The notes: generated by a model not told the origin, from the sequence alone. 64,000 nucleotides of DNA from Flavobacterium quisquiliarum (GCF_019308285.1 NZ_WWEM01000039.1:299268-363267), one strand, 5' to 3'; shown: positions 42,737 to 52,449, numbered from the stretch's first letter. Numbers and translations: made by a program.

Positions 42737-45700
42737 ATGAGAGCGGCTCTACTTCTACTTTTATTATTTTGTTCGGCTATATCTTCATCACAAGGAATCA
42801 TAGTCGATACTACAAGCTTGGGTATTCCTGAACTGGTACGAACAGAATTAATGCAGAATGGCTGTTCAAACGAAAGTAATTTTAAATTCTCCTCGCGTCA
42901 GGGAATCGGTAAATTCACAAGTACTAATCCAAACTTTCCTATTTCCAGCGGTATCATTATACGAAACGGAATGGCCAAATATACCGAAGGATCCTATACC
43001 GGCAATAACGAAAGCAGTAAACTGAATAATGCTACCGATAGCGATTTACAGCAAATCAGTGATAGCAACGGACAAGTTGTACCTGTTACAGATGTCAGCT
43101 TTCTTCAATTTGATTTTACGCCTTTATCAAGCAATTTTAGTTTTGATTTTCTGTTTGCTTCGAATGAATACGGTGAATTTCAATGCGGATTTAGCGATGT
43201 ATTTGCTTTTATATTAACTGATTTAACAAGCGGAATTTCTACAAATCTTGCTGTAGTACCAGGAACGACAACTCCAGTTTCGGTCAAAAATATTAGAGAC
43301 CAGCAGTATAATTCTTCCTGTTTATCTGCCAATGCTACTTTATTTGACCGTTATAATGTTGCGAATCCTACTGAGTCTGCTATCAATATGAGAGGTGAAA
43401 CCAAAGTTTTAACTGCTTCTTCAACTGTAATTCCAAACAGAACTTATCGCATAAAATTGGCTATTGGCGATTATAACGACAGCAATTACGATTCGGCAGT
43501 TTTTATAAAAGGAGGCAGTTTTATGACCACTATGGATTTAGGTCCCGACAGAATCATTTGTCAAGGCGAGAAAATCACACTTAAATCAGATCTAGTCGGG
43601 AATTTCAGTTATGTCTGGACACTAAACGGAGCAGTAATTCCAAATGAAACCAGCAATTCTTTGACAGTCGATAAAGCCGGAACTTATGGAGTTACAGCAA
43701 CACTTTCCGGCTGTGTGGTTAAGGATGAAGTTGTAATTAACGATTTGATTATTAAAACTCCTAAAAACTTAACTGCTTGTTATACTACAACCGGCACTTA
43801 TCAATATGATTTGACTCAGAACAATTTAACTGAATTAGGCATCGATCCTGCTAAATATTCTATTTATTATTTTGATTCTTTAGCTGCGGCTAATGCCAAC
43901 CAACCTATTATTCCCGAAAGTCAGTTAAAATCTTATGTCAGTTCAGGGAATCAAACCATATATATAAAAGTGGTGCCTGTTTATGATAAAACCTTCTTTT
44001 GTGATAATTTAATTTCATTTAATTTATTGGTAACAGATCCTATCAATGTGATAAAACCACCAGACTTAAATGCTTGTGATACTGTTTCAAAAAATGTAGC
44101 CGTCGATTTAACTGTTCAGGAACCAATCATCTTAAACGGATTAAATTCTTCCCAATACAGAATCAGATATTATCAGAGCGAAACTGATGCAAATCTAGCC
44201 CGAAACAATATTGCAGATCCTAAAGTTTTCACTACATCATTATCACAATCACCGAAAACGATCTGGGTGCGTATTGAAAATATTTCAAATTCCGTTTGTT
44301 ATACAACATTAAATTTCAATGTAATTGTTCATCCGTTGCCAATTGTAGATAAAATTCCGAATGTAATTGCCTGCGACAGCTACACCTTGCCACCAATTAC
44401 AAATGGTGAATATAACACTTCAACAAATGGAACGGGAACGAAACTAAATCCTGGAGATGTTATTACCAAAAGCGGGACTTACTACATTTACAAAGGTCCT
44501 ACTACAAACAGTTGTACCAACGAAAGCAGTTTTAATGTGACCTTGATTTACGAAATTGGTTTTAAAAAAGAAGCCTGTGGACAATATGTTGTACCACGAG
44601 TACCTGCGGGCGGTTTTTTCACGCAGTCTGGAGGACGCGGCGATGTTATTCCTGAAGGAACAGTATTTACAGCAAGTCAGACTATTTATTATTATGCTGT
44701 AATTAATGGCTCTGTATGTCGAGATATTCCAGTTCCTTTTACAGTTTATCCGCTGCCCGAAATAGACAAACCTGCGAATGTTGTTACCTGTGATTCATAT
44801 ACATTACCTGCTTTGACAAACGGAAATTATTTTACAGCATCAGGCGGTTTAGGCAAAGCTTTGAAAGCGGGAGATAAAATAACTTCCAGTCAGACGATAT
44901 TTATTTTTGCAAATGACGGAAGATGTACCAATGAGCATTCTTTTAAAATTGATATCGTAAATTCTCCCATTTTTGTTCCAATCTCAAGATGCGGCAGTTT
45001 TACTTTACCTGCAATTGCTATTGGCGGTTATTATGAAAGTCCGGGAGGACAAGGCAAAAGTATTCTAGCCGGAACCGTGATTACCAGCTCACAAACTGTG
45101 TATTATTATGCGGCAACAACTACTTCACCCAATTGTACCGAAAATCTTAAATATGTAATTACCATAAAACCGCTTCCTCCTGTAGATACTCCCGTTAATA
45201 GATTGGAATGTGCACGTTATGTTTTACCGCCATTGGTAAACGGTAACTATTTTACAAAAACCAATGGTGGAGGAACACGATTAAAAGCAGGTGACATTAT
45301 AACGGCAACACAAACTATTTATGTTTATTCAGTTGGTCCCGAATGTACAAACGAACATAGTTTTACTGTTCAAATAAAACCTCTTCCTCCTGTTGACAGT
45401 TTCACAGACGTAGTAACCTGCAACGATTTTAAACTTCCCAAACTGAGAAACGGAAAATATTACACTGCTACGGGAGGTCCGCATGGTTTGGGAACACAGT
45501 TAACAGAAGGAACTGCCATAAACACTACACAGACTATTTATATTTACAACGAATGGGCTGATTTTCCTTCCTGCAGTAATGAAACCTTTTTTAAAGTGAA
45601 TTATCTAGGAATAGATGTCGGCAGTTTCAGCAACATAAATGTTTGCGACAGTTATACTTTGCCTCCGCTGACGTTGGGAAATTATTATGCTCAACCAGGC

Positions 45701-46792
45701 GGAAAAGGCTCAATTATTCAAGCAGGAACTATATTAAAAACCTCCCAGACCGTTTATGTTTATGCTGTTTCAGGCACACGCCTAACCTGTGTTAGCGAAA
45801 AGAGTTTTTCGGTTACGATTTCTCAAACTCCCATATTGGCGAATACTCCTGATGTTGCCATTTGCGAAAGCTACACTTTACCTCCTTTAGCAATTGGAAA
45901 TTATTACAGCGGTCCCAATGCAACCGGAACTTTATTAACATCAGGCCAAAAAATAAATACCAGCCAGAGATTGTATATCTATGCGTCATCGCCTACAAAT
46001 CCTAACTGTTTTGCTCAAGATGATTTTTACATTACTATCTATCCTTTAAAAAATTTCTCTGTACAAAACGGAATCATTTGTGTCGATTATCAAACTGGAG
46101 CATTATTAAATTCTGTGGTATTGAATTCCGGAATTAATTCACCAGATTATACTATTGAATGGTATTTTAATAACAACAAAATGGGTACCGGACCAACATA
46201 TACCGCAACTCAAGAAGGTATTTATACCGTTGTCCCCGTCAAAAAAATACCAGATGTTGGTAACGACTGCGGTTATAATCCAGCCACTGTAACCGTCGAA
46301 AAATCAAGTCCGGCAATTGCAACCGTAACAGTTTCGGATGAATTTGAGGATGATATAGATATTACCGTAAACCTAACAAATGGTTTTGGAATCTATGAAT
46401 ACCAGCTGGATGATGGCGATTTTCAAACCAGTAATATATTTAAGGATGTAGATTCAGGAGAACACGCTATTACAATAAGAGATATTAAAGCAAATTGTGA
46501 CAATCTTATTTTATTTGCCAAGGTGCTTAAATATCCTAAGTTTTTCACTCCAAACAATGATGGTTACCATGACACTTGGAACATTCCCGATCTTGCAGAT
46601 CAGCCAGATGCCGTGATCACAATTTATGATCGCTATGGTAAATTCATAAAAATGATTAAGCCTTCTGGCGCAGGCTGGGACGGCAATTTCAACGGCAGTC
46701 CACTTCCTTCTTCCGATTATTGGTTTCAGGTTACTTATACTCAAAATGGCGTGGTTCAAGAATTCAAAGCTCATTTTAGTATGAAGCGATAA
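42737..46792 (+). CDS. T9SS type B secreted adhesin-like protein with eight tandem repeats
   Basis: The 1351-residue protein has a signal peptide ('LLLLLFCSAISSSQG') and then a choice-of-anchor-L-like domain (about 20-262, 'LQFDFTPLSSNFSFDFLFASNEYGEF', 'DSNYDSAVFIKGGSF'). An Ig-like module ('LGPDRIICQGEKITL...YVWTLNGAVI') and two further modules follow up to about residue 530. Eight diverged repeats of about 70 residues occupy about 533-1106, each built on 'CDSYTLPPLxNGNYxT..GG.G..LxAG..I..SQTIYIY'. A C-terminal type B T9SS/gliding-associated sorting domain ends it ('PKFFTPNNDGYHDTWNI', 'IYDRYGKFIK', 'GWDGNFNGSPLPSSDYWF'). It is exported across the outer membrane by T9SS and held at or released from the surface. 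Ligand unknown; surface adhesion is inferred. Confidence 0.88.
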   Translation: MRAALLLLLLFCSAISSSQGIIVDTTSLGIPELVRTELMQNGCSNESNFKFSSRQGIGKFTSTNPNFPISSGIIIRNGMAKYTEGSYTGNNESSKLNNATDSDLQQISDSNGQVVPVTDVSFLQFDFTPLSSNFSFDFLFASNEYGEFQCGFSDVFAFILTDLTSGISTNLAVVPGTTTPVSVKNIRDQQYNSSCLSANATLFDRYNVANPTESAINMRGETKVLTASSTVIPNRTYRIKLAIGDYNDSNYDSAVFIKGGSFMTTMDLGPDRIICQGEKITLKSDLVGNFSYVWTLNGAVIPNETSNSLTVDKAGTYGVTATLSGCVVKDEVVINDLIIKTPKNLTACYTTTGTYQYDLTQNNLTELGIDPAKYSIYYFDSLAAANANQPIIPESQLKSYVSSGNQTIYIKVVPVYDKTFFCDNLISFNLLVTDPINVIKPPDLNACDTVSKNVAVDLTVQEPIILNGLNSSQYRIRYYQSETDANLARNNIADPKVFTTSLSQSPKTIWVRIENISNSVCYTTLNFNVIVHPLPIVDKIPNVIACDSYTLPPITNGEYNTSTNGTGTKLNPGDVITKSGTYYIYKGPTTNSCTNESSFNVTLIYEIGFKKEACGQYVVPRVPAGGFFTQSGGRGDVIPEGTVFTASQTIYYYAVINGSVCRDIPVPFTVYPLPEIDKPANVVTCDSYTLPALTNGNYFTASGGLGKALKAGDKITSSQTIFIFANDGRCTNEHSFKIDIVNSPIFVPISRCGSFTLPAIAIGGYYESPGGQGKSILAGTVITSSQTVYYYAATTTSPNCTENLKYVITIKPLPPVDTPVNRLECARYVLPPLVNGNYFTKTNGGGTRLKAGDIITATQTIYVYSVGPECTNEHSFTVQIKPLPPVDSFTDVVTCNDFKLPKLRNGKYYTATGGPHGLGTQLTEGTAINTTQTIYIYNEWADFPSCSNETFFKVNYLGIDVGSFSNINVCDSYTLPPLTLGNYYAQPGGKGSIIQAGTILKTSQTVYVYAVSGTRLTCVSEKSFSVTISQTPILANTPDVAICESYTLPPLAIGNYYSGPNATGTLLTSGQKINTSQRLYIYASSPTNPNCFAQDDFYITIYPLKNFSVQNGIICVDYQTGALLNSVVLNSGINSPDYTIEWYFNNNKMGTGPTYTATQEGIYTVVPVKKIPDVGNDCGYNPATVTVEKSSPAIATVTVSDEFEDDIDITVNLTNGFGIYEYQLDDGDFQTSNIFKDVDSGEHAITIRDIKANCDNLILFAKVLKYPKFFTPNNDGYHDTWNIPDLADQPDAVITIYDRYGKFIKMIKPSGAGWDGNFNGSPLPSSDYWFQVTYTQNGVVQEFKAHFSMKR

Positions 46793-46809
46793 TGGTTTTT
46801 AATACCATT
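46791..46809 (+). terminator. Short hairpin at the stop of the repeat protein gene
   Basis: AATGGT (46791-46796) pairs with ACCATT (46804-46809), followed by AAAAAAC. It is weak because no U-tract follows. Confidence 0.4.
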
Positions 46810-46906
46810 AAAAAACATATTGCGATGCGTTTCTACAGAATAAATGTCTCTAAAAAACTTAGCCTTGATAAGCTATCGGGATTAGCATCTTTAAAAAAAA
46901 CCTTTG

Positions 46907-46914
46907 TACCTTTG
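46907..46914 (+). promoter_or_regulatory. -7 box of thiL
   Basis: TACCTTTG, 29 nt before the thiL ATG at 46944. No clear -33 was found. Confidence 0.45.
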
Positions 46915-46943
46915 CAACTTAATAACTTTGGAACTTAACAGAA

Positions 46944-47990
46944 ATGATCGAAGATAAAAATCCACAACGAACCAGCATAGCTCAATTGGGCGAATTCGGT
47001 TTAATAGACCATTTAACCAAAAACTTTGATGTTACTCAGGAATCTACTTTAAAAAGTATAGGCGATGATGCGGCTGTTCTTGATTTTAAAGACAAAAAAG
47101 TAGTTGTTTCTACTGATTTATTGATAGAAGGAGTTCATTTCGATTTGGCTTATATGCCGTTAAAACATTTAGGATACAAAGCTGTTGTCGTAAACGTTTC
47201 TGATATCTGCGCTATGAATGCGAAGCCAACACAAATTACAGTTTCTGTAGCGGTTTCAAATCGTTTTCCGCTTGAAGCGCTAGAAGAATTGTTTGATGGA
47301 ATCACGCACGCTGCAAAAGAATATAAAGTAGATGTAATTGGCGGCGATACAACCTCATCTCAAAAAGGTTTAATTATTAGTATTACTGCTATTGGAGAAG
47401 CTGATGAAAATGAATTGGTTTACCGAAACGGTGCTCAAAAAACCGATCTTTTGGTTGTAACTGGAGATATTGGCGCTGCTTACATGGGATTACAAGTTTT
47501 GGAACGCGAAAAACAAGTTTTTCAGGTTAACCCAAACAATCAGCCGGATTTAGATCCTTATACTTATTTAGTAGAACGTCAATTGAAACCAGAAGCAAGA
47601 AAAGATGTTCGCACTTTGCTTCATGCTTTGGACATTAAACCAACTGCAATGATTGATATTTCGGACGGATTATCTTCTGAAATTATTCACATCTGCAAAC
47701 AATCAAAAGTGGGTTGTAATTTATACGAAGATAAACTGCCTTTAGATCCGCAGTTTATTTCTGCTTGCGAAGAGTTTAATATCGACAGCACAACTGTCGC
47801 TATTAACGGCGGAGAAGATTATGAACTTCTATTTACAATTGACATCAATGATTTTGACAAAATAAAAGGAAATCCGAATTTCTCTGTTATTGGTCACATG
47901 ACAGAAGAAAATGAAGGAATACATCTTGTAACACGTGCCAACACCAAAATTGCTTTAAAAGCACGAGGATGGGATGCTCTTACCGAATAA
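46944..47990 (+). CDS. thiL: Thiamine-monophosphate kinase
   Basis: The 348-residue product has the ThiL/PurM-like fold. N-terminal 'SIGDDAAVLDFKDKKVVVSTDLLIEGVHFD' gives the metal-binding Asp residues, 'YKAVVVNVSDICAMNAKPTQITVSV' and 'VIGGDTTSSQKGLIISITAIGE' follow, and 'MIDISDGLSSEI' and 'INGGEDYELLFTI' complete the active site. It phosphorylates thiamine monophosphate to thiamine diphosphate in the cytoplasm. No thi gene neighbours and no TPP riboswitch are visible upstream, so it is probably expressed constitutively. A long AATTCCAAT hairpin follows the stop. Confidence 0.95.
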   Translation: MIEDKNPQRTSIAQLGEFGLIDHLTKNFDVTQESTLKSIGDDAAVLDFKDKKVVVSTDLLIEGVHFDLAYMPLKHLGYKAVVVNVSDICAMNAKPTQITVSVAVSNRFPLEALEELFDGITHAAKEYKVDVIGGDTTSSQKGLIISITAIGEADENELVYRNGAQKTDLLVVTGDIGAAYMGLQVLEREKQVFQVNPNNQPDLDPYTYLVERQLKPEARKDVRTLLHALDIKPTAMIDISDGLSSEIIHICKQSKVGCNLYEDKLPLDPQFISACEEFNIDSTTVAINGGEDYELLFTIDINDFDKIKGNPNFSVIGHMTEENEGIHLVTRANTKIALKARGWDALTE

Positions 47991-47999
47991 ATTTTTGAA

Positions 48000-48086
48000 A
48001 ATTCCAATAAAAAAAATCCAAATTCCAATGCTTATAGCTACTGGAATTTGGAATTTCTTTTTTGGATTTCTTTTTTTATTGGAATT
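48000..48086. repeat. Nested AATTCCAAT/GAATTTGG inverted repeat (copy 1)
   Basis: Inner arms CCAAATTCCA (48018-48027) and 48042-48051 are perfect. Outer arms AATTCCAATAAAAAAAATCC (48000-48019) and 48064-48086 match apart from a 3-nt difference. A second copy lies at 54796-54872. Confidence 0.75.
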
Positions 48087-48112
48087 TGGGATTTTCTAAT
48101 TGGGATTTCTTT

Positions 48113-48811
48113 TTAAAAAAGCCCCTTACTTTTAGCTTCCCTCACTAAATCATCATCAGAACCGCTTCTTATTTTCAACAATTCTTTTAGATGTTTTTTT
48201 CTCTTTTCGATTGCATTCAAAGAAATAGGAATATTTAAAAGCATCTCGGTAACAGATGATCCTTTCGCCAGATTAATTAATATCTGCTTATCGTACTGAT
48301 CAATTTCAATAGCATTGTGAGTAGTCTGGTTCAGCATCTTTAATACGGACTGACTGTAGTATTTTTCATTTTTCATTACTTTATCAAAAGCAGAAAGTAA
48401 TTCATCAAAAGTAAGATCGTTCTTGATGATTAATCCATTAGGCTGAATATTTCTAATTATTGTTTTAATTTTTAGAAGTTCCGTATACATGGTCAACAAA
48501 ATGATTTTACAAGAAGGCATTTTTACAAGAAGCAGTTTTGCCAAATCTTCACCTGAAAAAATCTCTTTTTCCTCATAAGGAGGCATACTGATATCCAAAA
48601 AAGCAATATCAAAAGAAGGTGTGTTATTGCTTTCAATTATATCATAGGCTGACTTACAATCGTGCGCCTGTGAAATTAAAAACTCATATTGTTTTGGATT
48701 ATAACGAGTTATCGCATTTTTATATCCTTCAATAATAAATGGATGGTCATCTACTATCAAAATATTCTTTTTAACTAGTTGCGGAACTGGAGCTGTTAAA
48801 TCAAATGTCAT
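48113..48811 (-). CDS. NarL/LuxR-family response regulator
   Basis: The 232-residue protein has a receiver domain ('NILIVDDHPFIIEGYKNAI', phospho-acceptor Asp in 'FDIAFLDISMPP', Thr in 'IILLTMY', Lys in 'GLIIKND') and a C-terminal LuxR-type HTH ('YDKQILINLAKGSSVTEMLLNIPISLNAIEKRKKHLKELL'). It overlaps the histidine kinase gene upstream by 11 bp, so the two are translated together and are very likely cognate partners. The target genes are unknown. Confidence 0.92.
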   Translation of the reverse strand: MTFDLTAPVPQLVKKNILIVDDHPFIIEGYKNAITRYNPKQYEFLISQAHDCKSAYDIIESNNTPSFDIAFLDISMPPYEEKEIFSGEDLAKLLLVKMPSCKIILLTMYTELLKIKTIIRNIQPNGLIIKNDLTFDELLSAFDKVMKNEKYYSQSVLKMLNQTTHNAIEIDQYDKQILINLAKGSSVTEMLLNIPISLNAIEKRKKHLKELLKIRSGSDDDLVREAKSKGLF

Positions 48812-50858
48812 TATTTTGCAGGTTATTATTTGGGTCTATAGGGATTTTTACAATTAGAACTGTTCCTTCTCCTTTGGCAGATTTTATAGTAACTGTACCC
48901 TTACATTCTGTTGCTCTGTATTCAATATTATGCAGACCGATTCCGTTTTTGGTTTTATTAGTATTAAATCCTATTCCATCATCTTCTATACATAAAACCA
49001 AATTTTCGTTTTCATTTTTAAATTCTACTTTAATAATATCAGCCTTAGCATACTTATTACAATTTTGTAGCCCTTCTTGAATAATTCGATACAGATTAAT
49101 TTTAACAATATTACTAATTAACTCCCATTTTATTTCAGGGTCAAAAGAAGTAATCAATTTGGAACTATACGTATTTATCTGATTTTCAAATAGTTTATTT
49201 AAAATCAAAACAAAATTATTAATTAATTCGGATTTTTCTCTACTTAAATCATGAGAAATTTCACGAATATCCTGTTCAATATTTTTAAGTTCCGCCAAAT
49301 ATTTTTTTCGCTTAGATGCTGCTTCAACCTCATCCACTTTATCTAAACTATCCAAACTAATTCGAATACCAAACATACGCCCTAGAACTCCGTCGTGTAA
49401 TTCCTGCGCTACTTTTTTCTTTTCTTTAATCCTTGTCAGCTCAATTTCATTTTGCTGTGAAATCATCATATTATAGATATCTTCATTTGCAATCTGTTGT
49501 TGCTGTTTAAAAAGTAACTCACGATTTTTTGCCTGTTGGGTTTTATACACATAAAAAAACAACCCTAGCAATGTACAAATACTAAAGACATAAACCAAGG
49601 TTTTATTTTTCTCCTGAAGACTGGAATTTTGATCTTTTATTTCATTGGTTTCATATTCGATTCGGGAGAATTTTTCTCCCATATTTCGTTCTGCTTTAAG
49701 CATTTTATCATTTAACTTGATATATTCTCTAGAATATTTTGATGCATTTCTCGGATCAATAATTGCTATCTGTTTAAGTACATCTAACGTATTAGCTATT
49801 TGATTCGATCTCCTTGACAAAACCAAAGCCTGATTACAATATTCAATAGCGGTAAGAGTATCTCTTTTGTAGGCAAAATATTCAGACAAATGTAATTTAC
49901 TTAAAACTACACCAGATTTAAGTCCTAGAGTATCTCTTATTTTTAGTGCGTTATCAAACTGAACAAATAAATCTTTCGTTTCTCTCAATCTAAACTTGGA
50001 ATAGGCTAAGTTATCTAAAACAATAGCATACAACTCCTTATTTTGCTTATATAAATTATCTTCATTTAATGCTTTTTGAAAATACATTTTTGCTGCTCTG
50101 TAATTTTCTTTCTTTAAATTAACATAACCAATATTATTTAGTGATGTTGCTTGCAATTGAAATTCAGCAGGCATGGATTTATCCTTAACTATTTTTAAGG
50201 CATTATAATGAAAATCAAGTGCTTTTTGGTATTCTTCTCGTTCATTATATAAGAGTCCTAATAAGTTGTAACAATCATAAAGCAGATCATTGACATTTTT
50301 CTCTTCCTTTAAAATTCGTAATGCTTTAAAAACACTAATTTCACTTTCGAAATAATCCCCTCCATTAAACTGAAGATTTGCTTTATTTAAAAATGTCTTA
50401 GCTAAATTATATTTGTCTTTTATTTTCAAATAAACTTTTTCTGCCTTGAAATAGTTCATAAAAGCACTATCAGATATAGATTGTGAAACATAATAATCTC
50501 CTAAATAACTGTAAGCTTTTGCCATATTAACAGAATCTTTAGAATTTAAGGATCGCTCTAAAATTAGCTCTGTTGTTATTAAATATTCTTTCAAGTCGCC
50601 CATATTATAATATCTATTTGCAACTTTAAAAAGATTCACTTTATTAATAGAATCGTCCTTTTGATCTAAAATTATATCAAATGCTTTCTTATTATAAGTC
50701 TTTTTATCTTCTGTTGTCAGATTCACATCTTTAGCCTTAGATAGGTAAATTGTAAGACTATCTTCTTGTGAGTCTAGGTTTTTAGGATCTCTGTTTTTAT
50801 TGACACAACTCAACAAAACAAGGCAAAAAAGGAATAATATTACACAATTATTTTTCAA
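48801..50858 (-). CDS. TPR-containing lipoprotein histidine kinase (HisKA_3 type)
   Basis: The 685-residue protein starts with a lipobox ('LFCLVLLSCVNKN', Cys18). It has a periplasmic array of TPR-like repeats (about 60-390), a coiled coil, one transmembrane segment ('VYVFSICTLLGLFFYVYKT', about 425-443) and a cytoplasmic kinase. The DHp helix holds the phospho-His at residue 488 in 'VAQELHDGVLG', and the ATPase has 'LCIEDDGIGFN' and 'NGIGLHNIEYRATEC'. HisKA_3 kinases with TPR sensors are common in Flavobacteriia; a lipid-anchored N-terminus plus one inner TM is less usual. Partner: the overlapping LuxR-type regulator downstream. Confidence 0.92.
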   Translation of the reverse strand: MKNNCVILFLFCLVLLSCVNKNRDPKNLDSQEDSLTIYLSKAKDVNLTTEDKKTYNKKAFDIILDQKDDSINKVNLFKVANRYYNMGDLKEYLITTELILERSLNSKDSVNMAKAYSYLGDYYVSQSISDSAFMNYFKAEKVYLKIKDKYNLAKTFLNKANLQFNGGDYFESEISVFKALRILKEEKNVNDLLYDCYNLLGLLYNEREEYQKALDFHYNALKIVKDKSMPAEFQLQATSLNNIGYVNLKKENYRAAKMYFQKALNEDNLYKQNKELYAIVLDNLAYSKFRLRETKDLFVQFDNALKIRDTLGLKSGVVLSKLHLSEYFAYKRDTLTAIEYCNQALVLSRRSNQIANTLDVLKQIAIIDPRNASKYSREYIKLNDKMLKAERNMGEKFSRIEYETNEIKDQNSSLQEKNKTLVYVFSICTLLGLFFYVYKTQQAKNRELLFKQQQQIANEDIYNMMISQQNEIELTRIKEKKKVAQELHDGVLGRMFGIRISLDSLDKVDEVEAASKRKKYLAELKNIEQDIREISHDLSREKSELINNFVLILNKLFENQINTYSSKLITSFDPEIKWELISNIVKINLYRIIQEGLQNCNKYAKADIIKVEFKNENENLVLCIEDDGIGFNTNKTKNGIGLHNIEYRATECKGTVTIKSAKGEGTVLIVKIPIDPNNNLQNNDI

Positions 50859-50877
50859 TATCGTTTAAGAGTTTTAC

Positions 50878-50885
50878 CAAAAATA
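50878..50885 (-). promoter_or_regulatory. -7 box of the kinase/regulator operon
   Basis: The minus strand reads TATTTTTG, 19 nt upstream of the kinase ATG, implying a short leader. Confidence 0.45.
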
Positions 50886-50909
50886 GTAAAAGTATAGAAA
50901 CAAAAAAAA

Positions 50910-50930
50910 GGCTGCCCAAAATGGACAGCC
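50910..50930 (-). terminator. Terminator of the 50955-51197 gene
   Basis: On the minus strand GGCTGTCCA pairs with TGGGCAGCC (one G-U wobble), loop 3 nt, followed by a run of U. Confidence 0.75.
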
Positions 50931-50954
50931 CTTTTTATATTTATCTGTTTTTTC

Positions 50955-51197
50955 TTAGTCTACTTTTACGGTCATTCTTTTAGATTGACTATCTGCAGCA
51001 AAGCTGTTTAAATGCTTAGAATTTACTTCTGATTTTCTTAACGCAGCAAAATCAGCCTTTTGTCTTCCGCCATTTGTTGCACCTGTACCTGTAGGAGGAT
51101 TAATTTCTATTATTTTATTTGAAGCTTCTGGATTTGCAAAAGAAGCTGCTACCATTACTAAAGAGAATAATCCGATTGTCAAAGCTGTTTTTTTCAT
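50955..51197 (-). CDS. Small secreted protein of unknown function
   Basis: An 80-residue protein with a clear signal peptide ('MKKTALTIGLFSLVMVAASFANPE', cut at about residue 21). The mature part of about 58 residues is polar and basic, with 'PPTGTGATNGGRQKADFAALRKSE' and no cysteines. It is separated by a terminator from the kinase operon downstream and lies 186 bp from the LytTR gene upstream on the same strand. Family not recognised. Secretion is the only thing the sequence supports. Confidence 0.65.
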   Translation of the reverse strand: MKKTALTIGLFSLVMVAASFANPEASNKIIEINPPTGTGATNGGRQKADFAALRKSEVNSKHLNSFAADSQSKRMTVKVD

Positions 51198-51383
51198 GAC
51201 CTGAGGGTTTAATTTTTTATTAATTTTAGTTTATTTTTTTGGAGAATGACTTGCTGTTTGTTGCGAATCATGGTGTAAAACTAATACCGAGGTCGAGAAA
51301 AATTTATATGAAAAATTGAGTTTATGGTAGATCATACCCAATTGATAGTCAATGGATAGCAAATTCGTGTAAACGTCTGGTTT

Positions 51384-52202
51384 TTAGATTTCTAAGTAAT
51401 TTCCTGCAGCAAAATCAGAAATTATTTGATCCACATTTGCTTTGTAGGTTTTAGAAAAAGGAATCTTCTTTGAGGAATTTTTTATGTAACAGATTGAGTT
51501 TCCGCTATGAATTCGTGCAATGTAATTACGATTGATTACATAACTGTTGTGAATTCGGATAAAAGGATACGTCAAAACACTCTCAAAATGCTTTAACGTT
51601 TTAAATGCGGTAATCATTTCACCGGTATTCAAATAAATATCGGTCGAATTATTATCGGCTTGAAAATAACAAATGTCGGCTGCATTTAAATATCGATAAT
51701 CACCATACGATTTGATACAGATTGTTAAAGGTTTTTCGACGTTTTGAGGAATTGTAACGTTATTTACATTATCTATTACGATAGAAGTCGGTTCTTCTAT
51801 AAATTGCGACGTTTTACTATCTAAATTAGTTTTTTTAAGTCTTAAAACCGATTTTAGAAGATCAACATGCGCAACAGGTTTTAAAAGATAATCAAAAACA
51901 CCATATTGAATAGAATCAAATGCTTTGTCTCTTTTATTGGTAGTAATAATAATTTTGGGAATTTCCTGAAAGAAACGATGCAATTCGCTGATGAAAGCGA
52001 GAGACAATTCACTTGCCCTATTTTTGGGATCGATTTCTAAAAAAACTAGAGCTGGTTTATGCTCTAAAACCAAATTTAAACCTTCTTGAAAATTTGATGA
52101 CGAAGCCATAAAAGATAATTCTGAAAAACCTGCAGCGGTTGTTTTGGTCTTCAAAATACTTTCAGCATCATCATCAATAATAATATACGAATACTTTTTC
52201 AA
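51384..52202 (-). CDS. LytTR-type response regulator with Glu at the phospho-acceptor site
   Basis: The 272-residue protein has a receiver domain (about 4-120) and a LytTR DNA-binding domain (about 165-265, 'DYRYLNAADICYFQADNNSTDIYLNTGEMITAFKTLKHFESVL', 'FIRIHNSYVINRNYIARIH'). The acidic pocket 'IIIDDDAES' and the conserved Lys in 'LLKPVAH' are present. The expected phospho-acceptor Asp in the LVFLDI motif is Glu56 ('ALVFLEIDP'), with an Asp two residues later. Glu can mimic a phosphorylated Asp, so the protein may be always on or answer a different input. No kinase gene lies beside it. Monocistronic. Confidence 0.88.
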   Translation of the reverse strand: MKKYSYIIIDDDAESILKTKTTAAGFSELSFMASSSNFQEGLNLVLEHKPALVFLEIDPKNRASELSLAFISELHRFFQEIPKIIITTNKRDKAFDSIQYGVFDYLLKPVAHVDLLKSVLRLKKTNLDSKTSQFIEEPTSIVIDNVNNVTIPQNVEKPLTICIKSYGDYRYLNAADICYFQADNNSTDIYLNTGEMITAFKTLKHFESVLTYPFIRIHNSYVINRNYIARIHSGNSICYIKNSSKKIPFSKTYKANVDQIISDFAAGNYLEI

Positions 52203-52420
52203 TTTTTGGTTTTGTTGCTTTTCTCACTCCACAATCACAATCAAAAATAATTTTAATTTGATTTCTTCGAAAAAAATTTGGTTTTGATATTTTTCCGCAT
52301 TTAAAATTACGGATTTTAGATTTTTAAACATTTCATTGTTAACACATTACACTGAAATGTTGATACAAAATGATGAAATGCAAAAAACATCGATAAAATA
52401 CCTGTTTTTTAAAATCAAAA

Positions 52421-52449
52421 ATCCCAAACTCCTTTACGGAATTTGGGAT
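52421..52449 (-). terminator. glyS terminator
   Basis: ATCCCAAA (52421-52428) pairs with TTTGGGAT (52442-52449). On the minus strand it is followed by TTTTTGATTTT. Confidence 0.75.

Noticed and set aside
46793..46943. Possible TPP riboswitch before thiL
   Set aside because: The 150-bp region is AT-rich, with no CUGAGA or other thi-box core and a promoter box only 29 nt before the ATG.
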